In this document: positions 33,667 through 39,207 of the stretch, one piece after another
Numbering within the stretch: the first letter of the stretch is position 1
How the letters are laid out: the number at the start of each line of letters is the position of its first letter
Source: Lysinibacillus sphaericus
GTDB lineage: Bacteria > Bacillota > Bacilli > Bacillales_A > Planococcaceae
DNA length: 39,207 nt
Direction of reading: 5' to 3'
Assembly (NCBI RefSeq): GCF_006864135.1
Contig: NZ_SADV01000033.1
Span: 1 to 39,207 of the forward strand
The notes under the pieces: model-generated
Seen by the model: the letters and a program-made list of their open reading frames with translations, nothing else
The model's database searches: none
Told to the model about the DNA's origin: nothing
Made by a program: the position numbers and the translations under genes

Positions 33667-34515
33667 TTATGTACTTTTCCATATAAATCGCTTCGCACCT
33701 AGTATAACGAGTGATACAATGATGCCCCCAATAATCATCATACAAATAGAGATTAAGAGGCCGATTCCAAGCACTGATTCATGGTAGGTTATGATTGGTG
33801 GTACGCCATATTGATGTGGAGAGATAGCAAACCTCATGATTTCTAAGTATGCGAGGTGAAAGCCAATCGAAGTCCAGATACTTCCGGTCCACAAACGGAG
33901 CAATTGCAAACATATTCCAAAGCAAAAAATTAATATGATATAAAAGATGTTAATGGATACTCCTGGAGTAAATCCAACGAGCGCTTGAATCAGGGCAACC
34001 GCTACAGTGACAGATACAAATAGTAAGGTTTGAAATAATACTGATAGCCAAGCGGCAAATCTATGACGTAAGACATCATATAGCATACCTCGCAATCCAA
34101 ATTCCTCTGGCAAAGCTTCATAAAAAATAGCAAATAAAATATTGATTAGTAGCGCACCAAACCACTGATCGGGTGTATGCCAGTCTTCAATGACTATCCA
34201 CCCTTGAAGACTGGCTATAATGAATCCCAATGAAGCCAGTGCACTTGCCAAGAGAACCCCAGTAATAAAGTGATTTAGCCTTTTCCAAGAATATACCGAC
34301 ACCTTAGGTTTAACTCCTATCATCCGATAAACATGCTTATATAAATATAAAATAATAGGCACTACCAGCCCGCTCATCACAAGACCTTGGATAAAATATT
34401 GAGAATATCTTGATGAGTCGAACAACTGTACAGAAACTTCACCGGAAAGAGAAGCTAAGAATAAACTAGCGACTAATGTTGACCATCCAGCGAGCATAAG
34501 AAGTTTCCATTTCAT
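33667..34515 (-). CDS. CPBP family intramembrane glutamic protease
   Basis: A 282-residue membrane protein with about eight helices of the CPBP/Abi (CAAX prenyl endopeptidase-like) family. Motif 1 is YEALPEEFGLRGMLYDVL (the EExxxR core) and motif 2 is SIGFHLAYLEIMRF (FHxxx). Members process prenylated proteins in eukaryotes; in Firmicutes many serve bacteriocin maturation or immunity, or have no known target. The ribosome site GGGAGGAAA lies before ATG at 34515. No bacteriocin gene is visible nearby. Upstream is an inverted repeat, ATATTGTA-N13-TACAATAT, that could bind a regulator. Confidence 0.85.
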   Translation of the reverse strand: MKWKLLMLAGWSTLVASLFLASLSGEVSVQLFDSSRYSQYFIQGLVMSGLVVPIILYLYKHVYRMIGVKPKVSVYSWKRLNHFITGVLLASALASLGFIIASLQGWIVIEDWHTPDQWFGALLINILFAIFYEALPEEFGLRGMLYDVLRHRFAAWLSVLFQTLLFVSVTVAVALIQALVGFTPGVSINIFYIILIFCFGICLQLLRLWTGSIWTSIGFHLAYLEIMRFAISPHQYGVPPIITYHESVLGIGLLISICMMIIGGIIVSLVILGAKRFIWKST

Positions 34516-34574
34516 AAATCATTTTCCTCCCATGTGCATTTTAATTAAGTTATTCAAATTACTTCAAATATCGA

Positions 34575-34603
34575 ATATTGTACATACACTTTATATACAA
34601 TAT
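34575..34603. promoter_or_regulatory. Inverted-repeat operator upstream of the CPBP gene
   Basis: ATATTGTA (34575-34582) and TACAATAT (34596-34603) with a 13-bp centre, about 60 bp upstream of the start codon. It looks like a GntR/MarR-type operator; no regulator gene adjoins. Confidence 0.45.
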
Positions 34604-34774
34604 ATACAAAGAGTAAATATTTTGCAAGCCCAATTATTATTGAAATTGAAATTTGCTGCCTGCTTCCTTCAGATTTTAGGTTACCACGGACACCCTTGCA
34701 CTTAGTCAGCTACTACTTCTGTTTTCGTTGTTCGGGACTTGCCCCATAGATTGCGTCCATTATGGGCGCACACG

Positions 34775-34810
34775 AAAAAATCCATTTACGGATCAGTAAA
34801 TGGATTTTTT
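34775..34810. terminator. Strong bidirectional terminator
   Basis: AAAAAATCCATTTAC and GTAAATGGATTTTTT form a perfect 15-bp stem around GGATCA. It may end the minus-strand transcript of the lost nucleotidyltransferase gene at 34973-35134. The bases 34620-34770 show no gene I can name. Confidence 0.8.
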
Positions 34811-34972
34811 CTAATGAAGCAATGAAGCAATGAAGCAAATTCATTATGATATTACTTTTGAAGACTTATCTAGATAAAAAAGTTTGATTACAATACGCTC
34901 TCAAAGAGTTTATAAAATGGTTCATTGTCTTTCTTTCGTTCCCATCGATTTTTTAATTAGACTTAACTTGGA

Positions 34973-35134
34973 CTATCCCTCTAATCTAAGTGCCCCTTGA
35001 AGAATATGAGAATAGCTTAAATCGAAGTCCTTGATTACTTCTTTACAGGCCAGTTCCTTTGACGTAATCTTTCCTGTTTTCAATGTATAGTACACACGAC
35101 ATAAGGTTAAAACAATAAACTCAAGCCAAGAATC
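34973..35134 (-). pseudogene. C-terminal fragment of an aminoglycoside adenylyltransferase-like gene
   Basis: The minus-strand frame reads SWLEFIVLTLCRVYYTLKTG, then KITSKELACKEVIKDFDLSY and SHILQGALRLEG before a stop. LTLCRVxYTLKTGKIxSKExA is the conserved C-terminal helix region of AadA/ANT(9)-type streptomycin/spectinomycin nucleotidyltransferases. About 53 of roughly 260 codons remain; the nucleotidyltransferase core is gone. Confidence 0.65.
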
Positions 35135-35192
35135 GAATAAAAAAAGAGAAAGGTTTATCTAAATGCAATTGGTTCTGTTTATCCAAGGATAA

Positions 35193-35264
35193 GTACTCGC
35201 CGCTTTATCTGGCGGGGAGGCACAACGGGCATGGATTGCCATGGCTTTAGCACAACGGCCCTAG
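35193..35264 (+). pseudogene. Relic of an iron-siderophore ABC ATPase signature region
   Basis: On the plus strand the frame reads VLAALSGGEAQRAWIAMALA, then QRP and a stop. LSGGExQRxWIAMALAQ is the signature of FecE/FhuC-type ATPases; the intact copy in this window has LSGGERQRVWIAMALAQ. Nothing else of the gene is left, and a stop codon directly precedes the fragment. Confidence 0.6.
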
Positions 35265-35545
35265 TTCTATTATTTTACTCAAATTTAATACCCTTCTCTA
35301 TATTTAGAAGGGCATTTATAAAAAGATATATTTTATTCAGAATCGGATAAATTTTTAGTACTGGTATATAAAAGTGGACTATTTATAATAATTGGCATTA
35401 AAGCAGATACATTTTAGATTTTTAAACAATTTAAAATAACATTGCTAAAACCTTTGAGCCCGCTACTCCTTTTAAGTATCTTAAATCTTCAATTGATAAC
35501 AAATCTATTTCTTTTATTTTGTTAGATTTCGAGCGCTAAGTACAT

Positions 35546-35708
35546 AAAAAAACGACTTACCTATCATAGGTGAGTCGTCTGAAATTTTCACGTTCCCGAA
35601 ATATAAGGGGGGTTTCAGGTTCGTAATCATGAACTAGCAAACCTCTGGAGAAAAGTAGCTAAAGTTCATCCTCTCTACACTGTATTGTAGTCAAGGAATA
35701 TTCTTTAC
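35546..35708 (-). ncRNA. Candidate Fur-regulated small RNA
   Basis: A near-consensus promoter with an overlapping Fur box (35711-35743) fires leftward; about 130 nt later comes a strong terminator, ACGACTTACCTAT/ATAGGTGAGTCGT (35552-35578), with seven T on the minus strand. The transcript of about 160 nt contains an unpaired-looking CCCCCC run (35607-35612). No frame has both a start and a ribosome site, though a 33-codon open stretch (VHDYEPETPLIFRERENF) lacks only those. The layout matches FsrA, the Fur-repressed iron-sparing RNA of Bacillus with C-rich pairing regions. It may instead be the leader of a decayed iron gene. Confidence 0.5.
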
Positions 35709-35710
35709 AT

Positions 35711-35743
35711 GATAATGATAATCATTTTCATTTAAAATGTCAA
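35711..35743 (-). promoter_or_regulatory. Fur box over a consensus promoter
   Basis: GATAATGATAATCATTTTC (35711-35729) differs from the 19-bp Fur consensus at one base. On the minus strand TTGACA (35738-35743), a 17-bp spacer and TATCAT (35715-35720) form the promoter, with Fur covering the -10. It is the best Fur site in the window, yet no protein gene follows it. Confidence 0.85.
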
Positions 35744-35869
35744 CAGAAATCACATAGATATTTATATTTATTCAGTAGCAGTCTCCCACATGAAGAAGTA
35801 TTCAATTGGGATGACTAAAATGAAGTCAATCGTTCTAACTAAGTATGAAATTTTTATAAAAACGTTTGA

Positions 35870-36211
35870 TCAATTAAAGGAGCCTTCTTCAACTAAACCA
35901 ACTGGCTTACTCCCCGTTATCGACCTAATCTCTCCAAAAATCCTGAATAAATACATAAACGGAACTTGATTATCGATAAGAAATTGGCAAAATTTGGTTT
36001 GTTCAAATAAAATATTATTTGAGATTTCTCCAAATACAGTGTTGGGGGAACGCTCCTTTTTAATGAACCTTGCAGAAAAAATTTTTCCATCAGCAACTAT
36101 TTTATAATGTAGGTCATTATTCCAACTTCCTATGTGTAGCTCTTTTTCTATAATTAGTGATTTGTTCCCTAATGAGTATGGTTCAAGTGCTTTTTTTATT
36201 AGTTGGTACAA
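35870..36211 (-). pseudogene. Truncated phosphotransferase (aminoglycoside phosphotransferase-like fold)
   Basis: 113 codons from a TTG at 36211 with a good AAGGAGAT ribosome site. The sequence IEKELHIGSWNNDLHYKIVADGKIFSARFIKK-NTVFGEISNNILFEQTKFCQFLIDNQVPFM looks like the N-terminal lobe of the aminoglycoside/choline kinase-like family. The catalytic HGD and metal-binding D motifs of the missing C-lobe are absent. The last codons (GLVEEGSFN) coincide with a 16-bp match to the A-type hairpin flank at 712-727, so truncation probably happened by recombination at that repeat. Confidence 0.6.
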
Positions 36212-36329
36212 TTTTATATCTCCTTAGAGTTAAGTAGTTGATTACCTTATTTACTAAATCTCTCAAGTTTACATTAAAGTAGTTTTATATCTTGTTGGTT
36301 CAATTTATGTTTTGAATCATATTTCACAC

Positions 36330-36932
36330 TTAGAAATAATCAAGCCACGAATGACCAGTTGGAAACTGTCTTTTCAAAGCCATTTTTAACCAATCCCTTT
36401 GTTTAGGCAGTAAACATGGAAGCATAATTTGTAAATCTTTAAAATCTTTTTCTCTAACCTTTGAGCTACCACCTTTATAAAGCAGTTGAATCTCGGGTCT
36501 CAGGTAAGGTATCTCATCATCTGTTCTTAAAAATATTTCCTCTAATCTTCTTCGAATAGATTTTTCTCTCCTGTATATCCAGGATTGTTGCTCTGTCTCT
36601 ACTAACATAATTTGAAAAGCCCAGGGAGAACTACTGCTTTTAGTAGCCCAAATATCATTTGTGGTTTTTAAAAACTCGCCTTCTTGCCAAGGAACAAGTT
36701 TCCCATTCTCTGCTTTGTATAACATCCAATCACCTGACAAATGATTATAGGCAGTCAATTGTTCCTCTCGAAGTATTATTACATCTATATCATCATGTAC
36801 CCTTGACTGTTTGCCTAAATGTAAATCTAAAGCCCATCCCCCTGCAATACCCCAATTAATTGGAATAGTAGAAAAGAGCTTATAAATTTCTGCTACGGTG
36901 ATTGATTCCCAATTATCTATATCCGTCCTCAT
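36330..36932 (-). CDS. Nucleotidyltransferase (lincosamide/aminoglycoside-type fold)
   Basis: A 200-residue protein with the motif WGIAGGWALDLHLGKQSRVHDDIDVIILRE (28-57): the GGWAxD...G...R.HxDIDxxI pattern of LinA/LnuA- and AadE-like nucleotidyltransferases, with the two metal-binding aspartates in HDDIDV. The C-terminal half (RPEIQLLYKGGSSKVREKDFKDLQIMLP) also fits. Such enzymes add AMP to an antibiotic hydroxyl, but many chromosomal relatives have no known substrate. ATG at 36932 follows AAGGAGGACATTTAT. It belongs to a cluster of small accessory enzymes, with a broken phosphotransferase downstream. Confidence 0.82.
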   Translation of the reverse strand: MRTDIDNWESITVAEIYKLFSTIPINWGIAGGWALDLHLGKQSRVHDDIDVIILREEQLTAYNHLSGDWMLYKAENGKLVPWQEGEFLKTTNDIWATKSSSSPWAFQIMLVETEQQSWIYRREKSIRRRLEEIFLRTDDEIPYLRPEIQLLYKGGSSKVREKDFKDLQIMLPCLLPKQRDWLKMALKRQFPTGHSWLDYF

Positions 36933-36985
36933 ATAAATGTCCTCCTTGTAGCTTTGACTGCAAACGTTGATTTGCGTTATAAAAA

Positions 36986-37024
36986 CCCCACCGTTTTGAA
37001 ACAAAGCTTGATCTAAACGGTGGG
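36986..37024 (-). terminator. Terminator of the histidine phosphatase gene
   Basis: CCCACCGTTT and AAACGGTGGG form a 10-bp stem; TTTTTATAAC follows on the minus strand. It is about 60 bp past the phosphatase stop. Confidence 0.8.
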
Positions 37025-37084
37025 ATATTATTGATCTAAAAACGTATTTTTTAAAAGGTTGAACAAATTTTTATCAAAGTTATC

Positions 37085-37675
37085 CTATATATTCTCTAAA
37101 TGATTCGTATCATTTATAAAGTGAATTACCTTTTCCTGATCAGTAAGTTCTATTAAACTAATTCCTGTATCTCCAATTTTAAAATAATAATCCATGTTGA
37201 TTGGCATTTGGTAAAAAGCACGTAATATATTATTAATTACCCCACCATGAGCAACAATCGCAATTCGTTCATATTTATTTCCTGTCACAATCTTAGAAAA
37301 TATCGTTTCAATCCTCATTCGAAATTCTATGAATGATTCTCCATTTTCAAAACGGTCATGAAAAAATTTTGGCTCTGGATACTTTTTAGCTTCTTCAAAG
37401 GATAATCCAGCTTGTACACCATTATTAAACTCCATTAATTCTTCTTCCAATTGCACTGGGCACCCAATAGTTTCTCCTAATGTTTCGGCGGTTTCGCGTG
37501 CTCTTTTTAACGTACTTGCCCATATAAAATCTGGCGGGAAGTCATTTTTTACTTTTTGTGATAAACTTCCCACTTGCTTTCTACCTCTTTCCGTTAATTC
37601 AAAATCAGCTCTCCCTTCATGGACGTTTAAAATATCTGCTTCCGATTCTCCGTGTCGAATTAATAGTATTTGCAT
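37085..37675 (-). CDS. Histidine phosphatase (phosphoglycerate mutase-like)
   Basis: A 196-residue branch-1 histidine phosphatase: LLIRHGESEAD holds the phosphohistidine (His8) with the RHG motif; WASTLKRARETAE, EFNNG and VAHGGVINNILRAF supply the second Arg, the acid and the second His. It hydrolyses a phosphate ester; known relatives range from alpha-ribazole phosphatase to broad phosphatases, so the substrate is open. AGGGGGAAAAAGAC precedes the ATG. An A-type 9-9-9 hairpin lies 38 bp upstream of the start, as for the Nudix and GNAT genes. Confidence 0.9.
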   Translation of the reverse strand: MQILLIRHGESEADILNVHEGRADFELTERGRKQVGSLSQKVKNDFPPDFIWASTLKRARETAETLGETIGCPVQLEEELMEFNNGVQAGLSFEEAKKYPEPKFFHDRFENGESFIEFRMRIETIFSKIVTGNKYERIAIVAHGGVINNILRAFYQMPINMDYYFKIGDTGISLIELTDQEKVIHFINDTNHLENI

Positions 37676-37712
37676 GTCTTTTTCCCCCTTTTATCTTTTA
37701 AATCCAAAAATA

Positions 37713-37739
37713 TAAAACTAAACTGCTCCATTAATTGAA
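37713..37739. repeat. A-type 9-9-9 hairpin upstream of the phosphatase gene
   Basis: TAAAACTAA, ACTGCTCCA, TTAATTGAA. It is a degraded copy of the 718-744 hairpin: the loop keeps ACTGC and the right arm differs by one base. Confidence 0.55.
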
Positions 37740-37852
37740 TACGAACATCGATTATGCATTTTTTTAGTTATATATGTATTGAACTGACCTCGACGTTATT
37801 GAAAAGCGACTGCACTATTGAACACTTGCCCCCATTAGTCTAATAAGAAGTT

Positions 37853-38326
37853 TTATGTGTTACGTATTGTAACGTTCCCTTCCTTATTTTCTTCGTGGTT
37901 CCATTCAACTTGAATCTCAAATGTTCCATCTTTAAAAAATAAAGGAAATCTTCTACGTATCGATGTCTGCATAGGAAGTTTATATGCGTTCTCTATATCT
38001 ACCCAAACAGCTTTCCCCTCTGGAGCATCTTCCAAGAGTTCACCCTCGAAATCCTTTGTTATGTAATTAAATATCATATATCTATCTTTAGCGACTGGAT
38101 TAACATATTCATAAAGCCCTTTATAAGTAAGGTTTCTAACTTCTAACCCAGTTTCTTCTTTTACTTCTCTAATAGCACTCTCTACAATACTTTCAGGAAA
38201 CTCAACTTTACCACCCGGTGGGATAAATCCTTTGAAATTGTCGTGCTGTCTATCCAGAAGTAAAACCTTCTCTTCACTTTGAATCATACAAACAGTCCAT
38301 ATTTTATAATTAATAGAATCGCTCAT
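37853..38326 (-). CDS. Nudix hydrolase (MutT-like)
   Basis: A 157-residue Nudix protein with a complete box, GGKVEFPESIVESAIREVKEETGLEV (G-x5-E-x7-REV-x-EE-x-G-L), where the REVKEE glutamates bind magnesium. It resembles 8-oxo-dGTP diphosphatase-like members that clean or recycle nucleotides; the substrate is not certain. The C-terminal stretch VWVDIENAYKLPMQTSIRRRFPLFFKDGTFEIQVEW is common in this Bacillus subgroup. ATG at 38326 follows GGAGGTAATT. Single gene, with A-type hairpins on both sides (37713-37739 and 38375-38401). Confidence 0.9.
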   Translation of the reverse strand: MSDSINYKIWTVCMIQSEEKVLLLDRQHDNFKGFIPPGGKVEFPESIVESAIREVKEETGLEVRNLTYKGLYEYVNPVAKDRYMIFNYITKDFEGELLEDAPEGKAVWVDIENAYKLPMQTSIRRRFPLFFKDGTFEIQVEWNHEENKEGNVTIRNT

Positions 38327-38374
38327 AATTACCTCCATATTTTCACATAAACATCACCATATATATCCTTCTTA

Positions 38375-38445
38375 TTCGACTAAACTGCGTCATTAGTTTA
38401 AGTAGAAAAAGACTCTACCCCTTATTGAAGTAAAGCACCCTTCGT
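38375..38445. repeat. A-type hairpin, spacer hairpin and B-type core upstream of the Nudix gene
   Basis: TTCGACTAA, ACTGCGTCA, TTAGTTTAA (38375-38401), then a GTAGA/TCTAC hairpin (38403-38419), then GAAGTAAAGCACCC (38428-38441). The A-hairpin-B order matches 12254-12325. It lies 49 bp upstream of the Nudix start. Confidence 0.65.
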
Positions 38446-38453
38446 ATTATAAG

Positions 38454-38488
38454 GTCAGCCAGAGTAATCTGGTTGACTATTTTTTATT
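38454..38488 (+). terminator. Terminator upstream of the IS110 element
   Basis: GTCAGCCAGA and TCTGGTTGAC form a 10-bp stem (one G-U) with a GTAA loop, followed by TATTTTTTATT. It could shield the element from outside transcription or belong to the cassette region to its left. Confidence 0.75.
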
Positions 38489-38489
38489 C

Positions 38490-38687
38490 AATTTATAGAT
38501 TGATAGTAGCCGGGGTGGACGGAAGCACCCGTGGGACTAGATCCCGACAACTAAACTGTTCGCCCTCTACTTGTTAACACATGATTAGGCTGGTTGGGAC
38601 ATTACGATCTCGTATAACAAGCGAAGATATGAATAACAAGCTAGATAGAGGTTACCGGTCAATACACTACCTTAGGAGGAGATAAAC
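38490..38687 (+). mobile_element. IS110-family left end with possible bridge RNA
   Basis: About 200 bp of non-coding, GC-richer sequence (GGGGTGGACGGAAGCACCC, GGGACTAGATCCCGAC and so on) directly upstream of the transposase. IS110 elements of the main group encode a structured bridge RNA in this left-end region that pairs with target and donor DNA. The exact left boundary cannot be placed because these elements lack clear inverted repeats. Confidence 0.5.
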
Positions 38688-39207
38688 ATGAATCCAGTAG
38701 TTGGTCTGGATGTCGCAAAAGGTGAAAGTCAGATTCAAATGTTCTTGGATAAAAAAATGCCCTATAAAAATAGTGTGAAAGTTGAACATACGGTGGAGGG
38801 GCTTGAAGAGTTACACTCTTATTTAATAGATTTAGAGCATCAAACAGGGATGAAACCACCTGTTGTTTTGGAGTCCACAGGACACTACCATGCCCCAGTT
38901 GTTCAGTTTTTAGAAGCAAGAGAGTACGTTGCCATTATATCTTACCGAGCAAAAAGTTCTAGCTTACGAAAAACCAAAACAGATGCCATTGATGCTTATC
39001 ACTTAGGCGAACTATATTACAAAGAGGATTTAGAGCCTCAGAAAAAACGTGGTATTCGGCTTTTAAACCTTCGGCATCTGACAAGGCAACACGAAAATAT
39101 GACAGGAATTATGGTTCAAACAAAGCTACAATTTCAAGCTGTATTAGATCAAGTTTTCCCTGAGTATAAAGGAGTTTTTGGTGATTTGTACGCAGAGATT
39201 TCATTAA
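38688..39207 (+). CDS. IS110-family transposase, N-terminal part
   Basis: 173 codons are visible before the window ends; the gene continues. The N-terminus VVGLDVAKGESQIQ opens a RuvC-like DEDD domain: Asp8, Glu62 in VLESTGHYH and Asp99/Asp102 in KTKTDAIDAYHLGELYY. The basic RRxxxxL-rich region RGIRLLNLRHLTRQHENM follows, as in IS110 recombinases. AGGAGGAGATAAAC precedes the ATG. It moves the element through a DEDD-plus-serine mechanism guided by a bridge RNA; the serine-bearing C-terminal domain is outside the window. Confidence 0.93.
   Translation, partial: MNPVVGLDVAKGESQIQMFLDKKMPYKNSVKVEHTVEGLEELHSYLIDLEHQTGMKPPVVLESTGHYHAPVVQFLEAREYVAIISYRAKSSSLRKTKTDAIDAYHLGELYYKEDLEPQKKRGIRLLNLRHLTRQHENMTGIMVQTKLQFQAVLDQVFPEYKGVFGDLYAEISL

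Noticed and set aside
35624..35667. Short peptide MNFSYFSPEVC within the Fur-controlled transcript
   Set aside because: The purine-rich GAGAGG abuts the ATG with no spacing, so it is unlikely to be translated.

Overview
The window looks like a low-GC, Gram-positive, spore-forming Bacillales chromosome, most likely Lysinibacillus (sphaericus/fusiformis group). The grounds are an S-layer-anchored NEAT protein, an Isd haem-uptake locus with sortase B, a GlpP-type glycerol regulon, a YtaF sporulation-type membrane protein, a MurE beside prfC as in lysine-type Firmicutes, and a dispersed repeat rich in GACGCTTCGCTTTCGCACAG that I associate with this genus. Nearly every intact gene lies on the minus strand. 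The species call rests on recall, not a search.

Layout. 0-1 kb: the end of a tyrosine recombinase and a GNAT gene framed by small hairpin repeats. 1-4.5 kb: prfC and murE. 4.9-12 kb: class-3 aldehyde dehydrogenase, a small unknown gene, an FMN reductase next to a broken LLM monooxygenase, a dihydrolipoamide dehydrogenase-like protein and a large-subunit catalase. 12.4-13.6 kb: an Xre regulator/membrane protein pair with three evenly spaced operators, then a MITE with a perfect 8-bp target duplication. 14-19.3 kb: glpF-glpK, glpP and glpD; glpF and glpD have leader terminators suited to GlpP antitermination. 19.7-21.7 kb: an AAA ATPase plus RloB-like pair resembling AbiL-type phage defence. 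22-23.6 kb: a sugar-nucleotide epimerase and yceI, the latter with an MhqR-like box. 23.9-31 kb: the Fur-controlled isd operon (IsdC-like, NEAT-SLH, double NEAT, IsdE, IsdF, ATPase, SrtB). 31-33.4 kb: ytaF, a scar joining two gene fragments, and a solitary glycine-betaine binding lipoprotein. 33.7-38.4 kb: a CPBP protease, several gene relics, a likely Fur-controlled small RNA, and small accessory enzymes (nucleotidyltransferase, histidine phosphatase, Nudix). The right edge enters an IS110-family element.

Three repeat systems overlay this. (1) MITEs with GG-TCATCACCAAAA-type inverted ends: two full copies and one decayed copy. (2) Elements that start with the palindrome AATTATGCC-TC-GGCATAATT and end in GCTGAAA-AAGTTAA, with a variable core of about 37-bp GTAGC hairpin units; one lies inside the glpFK operon and one forms the 3' end of the ATPase gene. 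(3) 9-9-9 hairpins (TTCAACTAA, loop, TTAGTTGAA) about 40-65 bp upstream of the GNAT, phosphatase and Nudix genes, which suggest a single-gene cassette arrangement. The best candidates for something undescribed are these cassette-like hairpins, the Fur-driven RNA at about 35.6 kb, and the ATPase/RloB pair.
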